From assembly GCA_937924335.1 (NCBI GenBank), contig CALDWW010000044.1:61329-125328 (forward strand): a stretch of DNA of 64,000 nucleotides, given 5' to 3'. This DNA comes from an uncultured Gammaproteobacteria bacterium (GTDB lineage Bacteria > Pseudomonadota > Gammaproteobacteria > Steroidobacterales > XN24). Positions 26,860 through 36,082 of the stretch are shown piece by piece. How positions within the stretch are numbered: position 1 is the stretch's first letter; each line of letters starts with the position of its first letter. The position numbers and the translations under genes were made by a program. Below the pieces are notes generated by a model. That model searched no databases, was not told where the DNA came from, and saw only the letters and a list, made by a program, of their open reading frames with translations.

Positions 26860-27483
26860 ATGTTCGATATCGTCAAGGCCGGCGGCTGGCTCATGCTGCC
26901 TCTCATACTGTGTTCCGTCGTGGCGGCGGCCATTATCATCGAGAGACTCTGGTCTCTCCGGCGCAAGCAGGTATTGCCGGAGGACCTGACTACCCGGGTA
27001 TGGTCGTGGGCGCACAGTCGCCAGCTCGACGATGGGCATCTGAGAGCGCTGTCCGAAAGCTCACCTCTCGGGATGATTCTGGCGGCCGGCCTGCAGAATC
27101 GGAATCGTAGCCGGGACATCATGAAAGAGGTCGTGGAGGATACGGGCCGGCATGTCGTCCATGAACTGGAGCGCTATCTGAACTCGCTCGGGACAATCGC
27201 TGCCATTACGCCTTTGCTCGGGTTGCTCGGCACCGTCATCGGCATGATCAAGGTCTTTACCGCCATCACTGACCACGGTGTCGGTAATCCTGCGATCCTG
27301 GCAGGAGGTATCTCCGAGGCGCTGATCACTACGGCCGCCGGCCTGTCCATTGCGATACCCAGCCTGATCGGCTATCGCTACCTGCGTGGCCGGGTCGACA
27401 GCCACGTGGTCGAAATGGAGAAAGAGGCCATGAAGCTGGTCGATGCGATGCACGTCGAGATCCCGGGGATCGAACAGTCGTGA
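26860..27483 (+). CDS. exbB: MotA/TolQ/ExbB family proton channel
   Basis: A 207-aa inner-membrane protein with three helices (about 12-30, 110-132, 146-168). The family core NSLGTIAAITPLLGLLGTVIGMIKVF and the AGGISEALITTAAGLSIAIP helix are both intact. It forms a proton-driven stator with the ExbD-like partner encoded by the next gene. No tonB or tolA is nearby, so the partner it energises is unknown; the location next to msbA and lpxK is conserved in Pseudomonas. RBS AGGAAAAG precedes the ATG. Confidence 0.92.
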   Translation: MFDIVKAGGWLMLPLILCSVVAAAIIIERLWSLRRKQVLPEDLTTRVWSWAHSRQLDDGHLRALSESSPLGMILAAGLQNRNRSRDIMKEVVEDTGRHVVHELERYLNSLGTIAAITPLLGLLGTVIGMIKVFTAITDHGVGNPAILAGGISEALITTAAGLSIAIPSLIGYRYLRGRVDSHVVEMEKEAMKLVDAMHVEIPGIEQS

Positions 27484-27908
27484 ACCTGCGCGGCCATTCC
27501 AAGGAAGAGCCGGAGGTCAATCTGACGTCGTTGATCGACGTCGTACTGCTACTCCTGATTTTCTTCATGATCACGACCAGTTTTGTCCGCGAGACCGAGA
27601 TCAGGTTGCGTCTGCCAGAGGCGGAGACGGCACCACCTGCCAGCGTAGAGGAAGCGCTCGAGATCACGATCACGACAGACGGGGACTACCTGGTGAATGG
27701 TCGCCAGGTGATCAACCGTAGACCGGTGACCCTGCGTCGGGCGATGGCGAACGTGGCGGGTGATCGGCGCGACCAGACCGTGGTCATCCGAGCTGACGCC
27801 AGGGCCAGCCATCAGTCTGTTGTCACGGCGATGGATGTGGCCGGGCGCCTGGGTTTCATGAACATCAATATCGCCACAATGGAGCAGGGTTCCGGGGAGG
27901 AACGTTGA
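27480..27908 (+). CDS. exbD: ExbD/TolR family transport protein
   Basis: A 142-aa single-pass inner-membrane protein. The N-terminal region contains PEVNLTSLIDVVLLLLIFFMITTSF, with the proton-path aspartate (D20) in the membrane segment; the rest is a periplasmic ExbD/TolR domain with VVIRADARASHQSVV. A GTG start overlaps the exbB stop (GTGA). Its stop in turn overlaps the msbA TTG start. Function is tied to the exbB product as a proton-driven unit. Confidence 0.92.
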   Translation: MNLRGHSKEEPEVNLTSLIDVVLLLLIFFMITTSFVRETEIRLRLPEAETAPPASVEEALEITITTDGDYLVNGRQVINRRPVTLRRAMANVAGDRRDQTVVIRADARASHQSVVTAMDVAGRLGFMNINIATMEQGSGEER

Positions 27909-29659
27909 CCTCTGCTCCCGCCGGATTGCAGGCGGGTGCGGTCTATTCACGATTGCTCCGCTACTCGATGGAGCACTGGCGTATGTTCGCGATGGCGATC
28001 GCGGGCATGGTCGTCTATGCGGCCACAGAGACCGGATTCGCGGCTATCATCAAGCCGCTGCTCGACCAGAGTTTCGTGCAGCGGGATCCGGACTATATAC
28101 GTCTGATGCCGCTGGCTATCCTGGCGATCTTCGTCATCCGCGGGCTTGCGAGTTTCGTATCTGATATCTGCATGGCCAGCGTCGGTCGGCGCATCATCAA
28201 GAGACTGCGCAGGCAGGTCTTCGATCAATTTCTGAGACTTCCGACGGCCTACTACGATCGGAATTCTTCCGGTGTTCTGCTTTCCAAGCTCACCTACGAT
28301 ATCGAACAGGTGGCGCAGTGCACCTCCCAGGTGATCACCACTCTGGTCCGCGATGCGCTGACCATCCTCGGGCTGATCGGTTACATGTTCTGGATAAACC
28401 TGCGGCTGTCTCTGTTTATCCTCGTGGTCGGGCCCCTGATCGCCGGCATGATCAGGCTGGTGAGCCGGCATTTCCGGCGCTACAGCGCGCGCATTCAGCG
28501 ATCCATGGGCGACGTCACACGTGCTGCCGAGCAGGTTTTAGAGTCGAACAAGGTCGTCAAGGTCTTCCTGGGTCAGGACAAGGAGGCCGATGAATTCGAA
28601 AAGGTGAACGAGTCCAATCGCCGCCTGCACATGAAACTGGTGGCGACGAAGGCCGGCAGCACGCCTGTCATCCAGTTGATCGCGGCATCCGGTCTTGCGG
28701 GAGTGATTTATGTGGCGACGCTTGAGAGCTCCGTTCACACCGTTACAGTAGGGGACTTCGGTTCGTTTCTCAGCGCCATGTTGCTGCTCATGACGCCGCT
28801 AAAACGTGTGACCAATATCAATGCACCGATCCAGCAAGGGATCGCTGCGGGGCAGAGTATTTTTACACTGCTCGATCAGCCCGCCGAGGATGCAGGCGGC
28901 AGCCGACGCATCGACAGGAGTCTCGGAGAGGTTAGCTATCGCGGAGTGACTTTTGTCTATAGCGCGGACAAGGGAGCGGTCCTCAGTAATATCGATCTCG
29001 ACATTCCGGCGGGTGAGAGGCTGGCTGTAGTTGGGCGATCCGGCAGCGGCAAGTCGACGCTGGTGAGTCTGCTGCCTCGTTTCTACGACGCGAGTGCCGG
29101 CAGTATCCTGCTCGATGGTCACGACATCCGTGAGTACAGACTGGAGGACCTCCGCCGGCAGATAAGCCTCGTGACCCAGGACGTCATGCTGTTCAACGAC
29201 ACGATCCGCAACAATATTGCCTATGGCGAAATGTCCGGTGCTGAGGACGCCAGGGTGCGGGAGGCCGCCGAAAGTGCCCACGTCGACGAGTTTGCCGATA
29301 ACCTGCCGGAAGGTCTCGACACCGTTGTCGGCGATCGTGGCGTATTGTTGTCCGGTGGCCAGAGGCAGAGGATCGCTATCGCCCGGGCGATCCTCAAGGA
29401 TGCCCCGATCTTGATACTCGACGAGGCGACTTCGGCTCTCGACACGGAGGCGGAGAGGCACATACAGGCGGCTCTCGAGACCCTTATGCAGAATCGCACG
29501 ACCATGGTGATCGCTCATCGGCTCTCGACGATCGAAAATGCAGACCGGATAGTCGTCATGGACCGTGCTCGTATCGTGGAGGAGGGCACTCATGCCGAAT
29601 TGATGGCATCTGACGGACACTATGCCGGTCTGCACAGGATGCAATTTCAGGTCGCCTGA
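27905..29659 (+). CDS. msbA: Lipid A export ATP-binding/permease protein MsbA
   Basis: A 584-aa half-transporter ABC exporter that flips lipid A-core across the inner membrane. Six predicted membrane helices occupy residues 1-330. The nucleotide-binding domain has Walker A VGRSGSGKSTLVSLLPRFYD near 377, the Q-loop ISLVTQDVMLFNDTIRNNIAYG, signature LSGGQRQRIAIARAIL near 484, Walker B ILILDEATSALD and the H-loop VIAHRLST. The TTG start overlaps exbD; msbA directly before lpxK is the usual arrangement in enterobacteria. Confidence 0.93.
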   Translation: MTSAPAGLQAGAVYSRLLRYSMEHWRMFAMAIAGMVVYAATETGFAAIIKPLLDQSFVQRDPDYIRLMPLAILAIFVIRGLASFVSDICMASVGRRIIKRLRRQVFDQFLRLPTAYYDRNSSGVLLSKLTYDIEQVAQCTSQVITTLVRDALTILGLIGYMFWINLRLSLFILVVGPLIAGMIRLVSRHFRRYSARIQRSMGDVTRAAEQVLESNKVVKVFLGQDKEADEFEKVNESNRRLHMKLVATKAGSTPVIQLIAASGLAGVIYVATLESSVHTVTVGDFGSFLSAMLLLMTPLKRVTNINAPIQQGIAAGQSIFTLLDQPAEDAGGSRRIDRSLGEVSYRGVTFVYSADKGAVLSNIDLDIPAGERLAVVGRSGSGKSTLVSLLPRFYDASAGSILLDGHDIREYRLEDLRRQISLVTQDVMLFNDTIRNNIAYGEMSGAEDARVREAAESAHVDEFADNLPEGLDTVVGDRGVLLSGGQRQRIAIARAILKDAPILILDEATSALDTEAERHIQAALETLMQNRTTMVIAHRLSTIENADRIVVMDRARIVEEGTHAELMASDGHYAGLHRMQFQVA

Positions 29660-29671
29660 GGCGTTCCAGCC

Positions 29672-30673
29672 ATGCACGATTGGCTTCAGCAAGTGTGGTA
29701 CGGAGCGGGTCGCGGGGGGCTGGCCCTGGTACCCCTAAGCTGGGTGTACCGGGCGCTGGTGGCTATCCGACGCAATCTCTTCCGCATGGGTGTTATGGCG
29801 GTGACCCGCGTGGCATGCCCGGTGATCATTGTCGGCAATGTCACGGTCGGCGGGACTGGCAAGACGCCACTTGTTCTCTGGTTGACTGAGCGACTGCGCG
29901 AGAGAGGCCTGCGTGTCGGCGTCGCTAGCCGCGGCTATGGTGGCCGGCTCGGTTCGGAGCTCAGGGTCGTTGAGCGGACGGACGCCGCCGGGCTGGTGGG
30001 TGACGAACCGCTGCTCATGAGCAGGCGTGACAACGCTCTCATCGCCGTCTGCCGTGAGCGCTCGAAAGCGGCGCAGCGGTTGGTGGAAGAGGGCGCGGAC
30101 ATAGTCATCTGCGACGACGGGCTGCAGCACTATGGTCTGCATAGGGACATGGAGATCGCGGTCATCGATGGCGAGAGGCGCCTGGGTAACGGTCGAATGT
30201 TGCCGGCCGGGCCGCTGCGCGAAACGGCCACCAGGCTGCAATCCGTGAATTGGGTCATCTGCCATGGGGGCAGCGCCGAGTCAGGAGAGATCGGCATGCG
30301 GTTGGTGGGTGATAAGCTGACGAGCCCCGACGGTCGCATGACGGCGAGAATCGATGATTTCTCTGGCAGACGTTGTCACGCGGTTGCTGCGATTGGCAAC
30401 CCCGACAGGTTTTTCGATACCCTGCGGAAAGCAGGGATCCACGTCATTCCGCATCCGCTTCCTGATCACTCGGACATCGAGGCGGCACTTGAGGCAATTA
30501 CAGATGATGATCCGATTCTGATGACGGAGAAAGATGCCGTAAAATGTAGTGCCTCTGATCGCGATAACCTGTGGTATCTGCCAGTCGAGGCAGAACTGGA
30601 TTCTTCCGCAGAGGCGCTCATAGAGGCTGCTGTGGGACTATCCGCGGAGCGTGGCCGCGGAAGGGAAAGCTGA
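29672..30673 (+). CDS. lpxK: Tetraacyldisaccharide 4'-kinase LpxK
   Basis: A 333-aa membrane-associated kinase that phosphorylates the 4' position of the lipid A disaccharide precursor. The P-loop [12 protein letters not shown] is at residues 55-66, RGYGG near 89, DDGLQH near 149, and an MTEKDAVK motif lies near 284. The N-terminal amphipathic helix [17 protein letters not shown] matches the family. The stop overlaps the next ATG (TGATG). Confidence 0.96.
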   Translation: MHDWLQQVWYGAGRGGLALVPLSWVYRALVAIRRNLFRMGVMAVTRVACPVIIVGNVTVGGTGKTPLVLWLTERLRERGLRVGVASRGYGGRLGSELRVVERTDAAGLVGDEPLLMSRRDNALIAVCRERSKAAQRLVEEGADIVICDDGLQHYGLHRDMEIAVIDGERRLGNGRMLPAGPLRETATRLQSVNWVICHGGSAESGEIGMRLVGDKLTSPDGRMTARIDDFSGRRCHAVAAIGNPDRFFDTLRKAGIHVIPHPLPDHSDIEAALEAITDDDPILMTEKDAVKCSASDRDNLWYLPVEAELDSSAEALIEAAVGLSAERGRGRES

Positions 30674-30855
30674 TGGATAAGAAATTGCTGGATATTCTCG
30701 CGTGCCCGGTCTGCAAGGGTCCGTTGCGGCTAAAGAAATCTCCCGAGGAACTGGTTTGTCGCGGCGACCGCCTGGCCTATCCTGTCCGCGATGGCATCCC
30801 GATCATGCTTGTCGAGGAAGCCAGGGAAGTCGCGGTCGAGGAACTCGAAGAGTAG
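30673..30855 (+). CDS. Trm112-family zinc-ribbon protein (YcaR-like)
   Basis: A 60-aa protein with a zinc-ribbon-like CPVCKG at residues 11-16 and a single further cysteine in [20 protein letters not shown]. This is the bacterial Trm112/YcaR pattern; the eukaryotic relatives activate methyltransferases, but the bacterial role is not settled. Always found between lpxK and kdsB. The ATG at 30673 overlaps the lpxK stop; a longer upstream frame is not needed. Confidence 0.9.
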   Translation: MDKKLLDILACPVCKGPLRLKKSPEELVCRGDRLAYPVRDGIPIMLVEEAREVAVEELEE

Positions 30856-30859
30856 GAAC

Positions 30860-31618
30860 ATGCGTTTTCGCGTCGTCATCCCGGCAAGATTCGGATCAAC
30901 ACGATTGCCAGGCAAGCCGCTGTTGGACATCGCCGGTGTCCCGATGATCCGTCATGTCTGGAAGCGAGCATCGGCCAGTGGAGCAGAGGAGGTTCTGATC
31001 GCCACGGATGACAAGCGGGTGCTCAGCGCTTGCGAGAGTTTCGGAGCAACCGCGATGATGACATCTGACTCCCATGTCTCGGGGACGGATCGAATCGCGG
31101 AAGTTGCGGCACTGTCCGGTTGGGAGGAGGACGAGCTCATCGTCAACGTACAGGGGGACGAGCCTCTAATACCCCCGGAGAATATCAGGCAGGTCGCAGA
31201 GCTGCTGCACCACCGACCTTCTGCAGAGATGGCCACGCTCTGCACAGGGATCTGCTCGCTGGACGAGTACATGGACACGAACGTGGTCAAAGTAGTCCGG
31301 GCCGAGGATGGGCGAGCGCTGTATTTCAGCCGGGCTCCCATCCCCTGGCACCGGGATGCGGCGCCTTCCGGCCTCAGCAGCCAGAGTTGTTATCGGGACA
31401 GCCTTCGCCACATAGGGATCTATGCCTACAGGGTCGGCGCTTTAATGCGACTATCCGACTCACCGCAATGTCCCCTGGAAGCGGCAGAAGCCCTGGAGCA
31501 ACTTCGCGCTATGTGGCTGGGGTATACCATTCTCGCTGATGTGGCGGCAGAGGAGCCCGGACCGGGTGTGGACACACAGGAAGGGCTAGAGCAGGTCCGA
31601 AGTTTGATGGCGCCCTGA
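30860..31618 (+). CDS. kdsB: 3-deoxy-manno-octulosonate cytidylyltransferase
   Basis: A 252-aa CMP-Kdo synthetase. The nucleotide-binding N-terminus VVIPARFGSTRLPGKPL, the catalytic NVQGDEPLIPPENI segment near residue 96 and IGIYAYRVGAL near 188 are diagnostic. It activates Kdo for addition to lipid A. RBS AGGA lies four bases before the ATG, five bases after the Trm112 gene. It closes the sfsA-to-kdsB envelope block. Confidence 0.96.
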   Translation: MRFRVVIPARFGSTRLPGKPLLDIAGVPMIRHVWKRASASGAEEVLIATDDKRVLSACESFGATAMMTSDSHVSGTDRIAEVAALSGWEEDELIVNVQGDEPLIPPENIRQVAELLHHRPSAEMATLCTGICSLDEYMDTNVVKVVRAEDGRALYFSRAPIPWHRDAAPSGLSSQSCYRDSLRHIGIYAYRVGALMRLSDSPQCPLEAAEALEQLRAMWLGYTILADVAAEEPGPGVDTQEGLEQVRSLMAP

Positions 31619-31625
31619 GTGCCGG

Positions 31626-31922
31626 TCAGTCAGATTCCGCCGGCTCCGCGACACAGATCTCACCCAACTCCGGGCTGACGCGGCCGTTGTCATCGAACAC
31701 AGGCAGTTCCAGATAGCTGCGTCCCCGGCCCCAGGGATGGCCATAGCTATCGGCGATGATGTTCTGGCCCGGCTTGATTGACTGGAGCACGAGGCGGGCC
31801 GGATGCTCCAGTACTTCGATGACACGGAACCGGCCGCCGCGAAAGTCTGCCGACCGGCCGATGAAACCTCTCAGACGATCGAGTATTTGCTGGCTCTGTC
31901 GCATGACGTCCAGTGATGCCAC
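31626..31922 (-). CDS. Conserved-looking hypothetical protein
   Basis: A 98-aa soluble protein without signal peptide or membrane segment. I do not recognise the family. Visible features are FRGGRFRVIEVLEHPARLVLQS followed by a GQNIIADSYGHPWGRGRSYLELPVFDD stretch, which looks like a compact beta-rich fold. It lies alone, convergent with kdsB (seven bases apart) and divergent from the phosphatase gene. The GTG start lacks a clear Shine-Dalgarno sequence; an ATG at 31904 is possible. In Pseudomonas murB lies in this part of the order; it is not here. Confidence 0.55.
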   Translation of the reverse strand: MASLDVMRQSQQILDRLRGFIGRSADFRGGRFRVIEVLEHPARLVLQSIKPGQNIIADSYGHPWGRGRSYLELPVFDDNGRVSPELGEICVAEPAESD

Positions 31923-32043
31923 GTTGGTGATTGGCGCGGTCGGCGGCTATCCGCACTCTGGCCGGCTAATAGTGAATGCGTTAGAGTTCTTCGCCGCACA
32001 ACCCGAGTGTAACTCCCGGTCGTCAATCGAGGTCTGAGAATCA

Positions 32044-32517
32044 ATGCGGATTCTGTTTGTATGCATGGGCAACATCTGCCGATCACCGACTGCAGAAGGC
32101 GTTGTGCGCCACCTTCTTGTTGATACAGGATTGAAGGTCGATGTGGATTCTGCGGGCACCCATGGTTATCACACGAACCACCCTCCGGATCGGCGCGCGA
32201 CAGAGGCTGCGAAGTCCCGAGGCATAGACCTTACCGGCATACGGGCCCGGCGAGTCGTCGCTGGAGACTTCGATTCATTCGACCTGATCCTGGCGATGGA
32301 CCAGGACAATCTAATGCATCTCGAAGAGATCTGTCCGACCGAGTACCACGACAAGCTGGCATTGTTCATGTCATACGCACCGGACTCTGGCATGGAGGAA
32401 GTCCCCGACCCCTACTACGGAGGTCGCAACGGATTCGAACGTGTTCTGGACCTGGTGGAGGATGCGGCGACGGGGCTCATAGAAGACCTCCGCCGCCGCG
32501 CGATCTCCGAAGGCTAG
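32044..32517 (+). CDS. Low-molecular-weight protein tyrosine phosphatase
   Basis: A 157-aa phosphatase with the P-loop CMGNICRS at residues 7-14 (nucleophile C7, phosphate-binding R13) and the acid loop VPDPYYGG near residue 120. Such enzymes commonly control tyrosine kinases of capsule and exopolysaccharide export, but no kinase gene is in the window. It sits between kdsB and rne, the same position as ptpA in Pseudomonas. Its end overlaps the convergent rne stop by four bases. Confidence 0.93.
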   Translation: MRILFVCMGNICRSPTAEGVVRHLLVDTGLKVDVDSAGTHGYHTNHPPDRRATEAAKSRGIDLTGIRARRVVAGDFDSFDLILAMDQDNLMHLEEICPTEYHDKLALFMSYAPDSGMEEVPDPYYGGRNGFERVLDLVEDAATGLIEDLRRRAISEG

Positions 32518-35500
32518 TCTCCGGCTTCCCGCCGTGGATCGGCCGTCCCGCTGGTCTTCTGCTTGGCGGCATCCGAGCCGGAAGGACGGGCAACAGTCTC
32601 AGGTGCCGCCGCTGCCTTCTTCTGGGTGCCCGCTGCCGGGGCCGGGGTGGAACCGGGCGGACTTGGTGGTTTAGCTGTGACCGGTGGCCGCGGACCCTCG
32701 ATCTTGTTCGGCAGATTCTCTGGCGCTTTCATCGGCGGCCTGCCGGCGGGTGCCGGGGACGGCTGGCGCGCGGGAGAGGCGTCAGGGGCAACGCGTGCTG
32801 CGGGCCGATCCGCGCCGCCAGCGGTTCCCTGATCTGGCGGTGGCCCTGACGGGCGGCTCGCAGACATCGGCTGCGGAGCGCCGGGGGAATCGGCACCCGA
32901 GGAGCCCGTCCGGTGCGAAGCCTGCCCGGCCGTATTTGAGGCCGAGGGGGCGGCGGCCAGCGCGTTCTTTGGATGTGCCTTTGAAGGCGTTTTTTCAGAG
33001 GTCGCTGGCTCCCTGGAAGCAGAGGTCGCGGCGCGGTCCTCAGAGGAGGCGCGAGGCCGATCGTCCGGCTTTGAGGCAGGCGCTCTGTCCACCGGCTTAC
33101 TGGCGGCCGGCTTCGAGGCTTTGGGGGTCGCGGCGGCCGGGCTGGTCTCCTGGCCCGGTCTGCGATCACGCTCACTCACCGGGTTGACCGGAGCAGCGGC
33201 TGCGGCGGTCTGCGGTGTGTCGGCCGCCGCGGCGTCCTTGCGCCTTCCTTCGGTAGCGACATCTCCCTTGCCACCCTGCATTCGCGGCCTAGGTTCAGAG
33301 GCCGCCACCTGACTCGCTTCTTTGCCAGGTGATCGTTGTGGATCAGGCTGACTCCCGGTCACTTCGGCCTTTCTCTGGGTTGGTTCCCTGCGCTGATCCC
33401 CGGTCGATGCGGCCTTGTTCTGAGCTGGTTCCCTGCGCCGATCATCGGTTGTTGCGGCCTTGTTCTGAGCTGGTTCCCTGCGCTGATCCCCGGTCGTTGC
33501 GGCCTTGTTCTGAGCTGGTTCCCTGCGCTGATCCCCGGTCGTTGCGGCCTTGTTCTGAGCTGGTTCCCTGCGCTGATTGTTGGTCGCATCCTGATTCTGC
33601 TGTTGAGAACCGGGCTCTTGTCTCTGCCGACCGCCGCCCCGACGCCGGCGCCGACCGCCTCGTCGGCCTCGACTGGAGCCACTGCCTTCTGCTTTGGAAT
33701 CTGTTCCGGCTGAACGATTGCCACTGCTGTCGCTCTTGCTCTCGGAGGCCTTTTTCGAACCCTTCTTCTGCGCGTCCTGATCTCCAGCCTGACGTGCGGG
33801 CCTGCGGCCACCTCGTCCCGAGCGGCTATCACCCTGCTTGCCGCCGCCGCGGCCACCACGTCGTCTTCCGCCCGAGCGACCCTGACCTTTCTGCTCGGGT
33901 CGTTTCCTGTCGGACGAACGCGGCTTCTTGCTTGGCGGCGCCTTCTTCTTCGATTCCTGAGTTCCGCTTGACAGCCATGCGATCAGCCGCGCAAAGAGAC
34001 CAGGCTTGGTTGCCTCGGGGCGTTTCTTCGGCGCTGGAGCGGGCGTGGCCGGCACGATGCCACTGACGGCCGGGGCCTGGCCGGCGGCCGGCTGGCCACC
34101 GGTAGTACCTTTAGTTGCCGACTCCTCTTCCTCAATCTCGGGCAGCTGATAGCTGGGGGGCGCATTCTCCGGCAGGCGCATCGCGTCATCACGGACTCGC
34201 CTGATGTTGAAGTGAGGCGACTCAAGACTGGTGCGCGGGACGATGATTACATGGACGGATTCCCGTTCTTCGATCGATGTCAGCCAGGACCGTTTCTCGT
34301 TGAGGAGATAAGTGCCGACATCCACGGGCAATTCGGCGATGACTTTCGCCGTACGCTCTTTGCGAGCTTCTTCGCCGAGGAGTCGAAGGACGGAAAGCGC
34401 CAGCGACTCCACGTCGCGGACGGTTCCACGGCCGAGACACCGGGGGCAGACCATGTGGGCGGATTCGCCCAGCGACGGACGCAGGCGCTGCCGCGACATT
34501 TCAAGCAGTCCAAATCGGGATATGCGGCCGATCTGCACTCGGGCCCGATCCATGCGGACCGCATCCCGCAGACGGTTCTCGACCTCGCGCTGATTCTTCT
34601 GTGGACCCATGTCGATGAAGTCAATGACGATCAATCCACCGATGTCCCGGATGCGCAATTGACGGGCGATTTCGTCGGCTGCCTCCAGGTTCGTGTTCAA
34701 GGCCGTCGCTTCGATATCCTCACCCTTGGTCGCGCGGGCCGAGTTGATGTCTATGGAGACCAGGGCTTCGGTATGATCGATGACCACGCTGCCCCCGGAC
34801 GGCAACTCCACGGCGTGGGAGAAAGCGGATTCGATCTGGCTCTCGATCTGGAATCGAGTGAACAAGGGCACTGGGTCCACATAGTGTTTTAGCTTGCGCA
34901 CGTTGTGCGGCATGACGCGCTCGATGAACTCGCGGGCCTCGCCAAATGCGATGTCGTCGTCGACGATGATCTCTCCGACCTCGTTGGAGAAATGGTCGCG
35001 CAATGCCCGCAGCATGGTGTTGCTCTCCTGATAGATCAGGAACGGGGCCGCGCGCTGCACGACTGAGGTCTTGATCGCTTCCCAGACCTGCAGGAGATAG
35101 TCCAGGTCCCACTGGAGTTCTTCCGCGGTCCGATCGACGCCCGCGGTTCTTACGATCGCCCCCATGCCCTGCGGTACTTCGAGATCTTTCATGGCGTCGC
35201 GTATTTCGTCCCGGTCCTGCCCGGTGATACGGCGCGATACGCCACCCGCGCGCGGGTTGTTCGGCATCAGGACCAGGAATCGCCCAGCCAGGCTAAGGAA
35301 TGTGGTCAGGGCTGCGCCCTTGTTGCCACGCTCTTCCTTCTCTACCTGGATGACAATTTCCTGACCTTCACGAAGAACGTCCCGGATGTTGAGACGTCCG
35401 CCGCCCTGGGACTCCTTGACGAAGTATTCCCTGGAGATTTCCTTGAGCGGCAGGAAACCGTGCCGCTGCGCCCCGTAGTCTACGAAGGCGGCTTCAAGGC

Positions 35501-35654
35501 TGGGTTCGAGCCTCGTGATACGGCCCTTATAGATATTGGCCTTTTTCTGTTCCCGGCCCTGAGACTCGATGTCGAGGTCGTAGAGTTTCTGGCCATCGAC
35601 CATGGCCACGCGCAACTCCTCTCTCTGAGTTGCGTTTACCAGCATTCTTCTCAT
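32514..35654 (-). CDS. rne: Ribonuclease E
   Basis: A 1046-aa endoribonuclease, the core of the RNA degradosome. The catalytic half has the S1 domain ([22 protein letters not shown]), the metal-binding SIDINSA and IDFIDM aspartates, and the zinc-link cysteines in CPRCLGRG. The C-terminal half is long, basic and of low complexity (arginine/glycine, proline, alanine, lysine), suited to RNA and partner binding, and contains five 15-residue repeats [32 protein letters not shown] fixes the start at 35654; the frame is open for 34 more codons upstream but in the leader. E. coli RNase E is 1061 aa. Confidence 0.95.
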   Translation of the reverse strand: MRRMLVNATQREELRVAMVDGQKLYDLDIESQGREQKKANIYKGRITRLEPSLEAAFVDYGAQRHGFLPLKEISREYFVKESQGGGRLNIRDVLREGQEIVIQVEKEERGNKGAALTTFLSLAGRFLVLMPNNPRAGGVSRRITGQDRDEIRDAMKDLEVPQGMGAIVRTAGVDRTAEELQWDLDYLLQVWEAIKTSVVQRAAPFLIYQESNTMLRALRDHFSNEVGEIIVDDDIAFGEAREFIERVMPHNVRKLKHYVDPVPLFTRFQIESQIESAFSHAVELPSGGSVVIDHTEALVSIDINSARATKGEDIEATALNTNLEAADEIARQLRIRDIGGLIVIDFIDMGPQKNQREVENRLRDAVRMDRARVQIGRISRFGLLEMSRQRLRPSLGESAHMVCPRCLGRGTVRDVESLALSVLRLLGEEARKERTAKVIAELPVDVGTYLLNEKRSWLTSIEERESVHVIIVPRTSLESPHFNIRRVRDDAMRLPENAPPSYQLPEIEEEESATKGTTGGQPAAGQAPAVSGIVPATPAPAPKKRPEATKPGLFARLIAWLSSGTQESKKKAPPSKKPRSSDRKRPEQKGQGRSGGRRRGGRGGGKQGDSRSGRGGRRPARQAGDQDAQKKGSKKASESKSDSSGNRSAGTDSKAEGSGSSRGRRGGRRRRRGGGRQRQEPGSQQQNQDATNNQRREPAQNKAATTGDQRREPAQNKAATTGDQRREPAQNKAATTDDRRREPAQNKAASTGDQRREPTQRKAEVTGSQPDPQRSPGKEASQVAASEPRPRMQGGKGDVATEGRRKDAAAADTPQTAAAAAPVNPVSERDRRPGQETSPAAATPKASKPAASKPVDRAPASKPDDRPRASSEDRAATSASREPATSEKTPSKAHPKNALAAAPSASNTAGQASHRTGSSGADSPGAPQPMSASRPSGPPPDQGTAGGADRPAARVAPDASPARQPSPAPAGRPPMKAPENLPNKIEGPRPPVTAKPPSPPGSTPAPAAGTQKKAAAAPETVARPSGSDAAKQKTSGTADPRREAGD
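33348..33572 (-). repeat. Five tandem 45-bp repeats in the RNase E C-terminal region
   Basis: Copies end at plus-strand positions 33392, 33437, 33482, 33527 and 33572. Four are nearly identical (consensus [15 protein letters not shown]); the promoter-distal copy reads [15 protein letters not shown]. The DNA identity between units suggests recent expansion by slippage, and the unit length keeps the frame. The copy number could vary between strains. The repeat is rich in arginine, lysine and glutamine, fitting a disordered RNA-binding tail. Confidence 0.9.
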
Positions 35655-36014
35655 TGTGTTCGGCTCTTCTTGACAGGAGAGCCGACATCCCGGGCACAGG
35701 GGTAATGGATAGGGTGGCCGGACGACCGTCACGGCGGCAGATGCCGTCGTCGACATTTTCGTCTACAAGGCCGGTGTATAGAACCGGCAATAGCCAGAAC
35801 AAACCCATCATAAGTCAGATACCGCCCGCGAGTTCCGTCAGTTGACGAGGCGAACGCTGCAAAGCGTCGCGCCGGGGACATCGGCGTAGCGAAGGACTGA
35901 AAATTCAGTACCTACTAAAAACGGAGCCCGGCGACACATTCGCGGGCCACGCACGTGATTCGATCAAGCAACTGTCGCATCCGGGATCGAAGCCCGGCGA
36001 CGTTTCGTCGCTCG
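35655..36014 (-). promoter_or_regulatory. Long structured 5' leader of rne
   Basis: About 360 bases lie between the predicted transcript start and the rne ATG. Several hairpins can be drawn: 35660-35666 with 35679-35685 (7 bp, whose 3' arm overlaps the likely ribosome-binding site AAGAAGAG), 35770-35775 with 35783-35788, 35850-35858 with 35863-35870 (one bulged A), and 35895-35900 with 35903-35908. No protein is encoded here. In E. coli a leader of similar length lets RNase E cleave its own mRNA and so control its level; the same feedback is inferred here. Confidence 0.6.
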
Positions 36015-36020
36015 TCCCGT

Positions 36021-36049
36021 ACTATAACAACCGGTCAGGTTCCCGGCAA
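36021..36049 (-). promoter_or_regulatory. Predicted sigma70 promoter of rne
   Basis: On the minus strand TTGCCG (plus 36044-36049) and TATAGT (plus 36021-36026) are 17 bases apart, matching consensus at four and five of six positions. Transcription from here would start near 36014. Confidence 0.5.
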
Positions 36050-36082
36050 TTGATAAATTCCAAGGCTAAGCCGCTGAAAAAA

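Noticed and set aside
33348..33572. The regular 45-bp repeats as a CRISPR array
   Set aside because: Units are contiguous with no spacers, and they are in frame within a coding sequence.
33329..34066. Plus-strand frames encoding repeats rich in LVPCAD opposite the RNase E tail
   Set aside because: The repeats are just the complement of the RNase E 45-bp array; no ribosome-binding site and no family match.
35775..35802. A second promoter for rne with TATACA in the leader
   Set aside because: The -10-like hexamer lies in the loop of a hairpin and the -35 match is poor; the upstream promoter is better.
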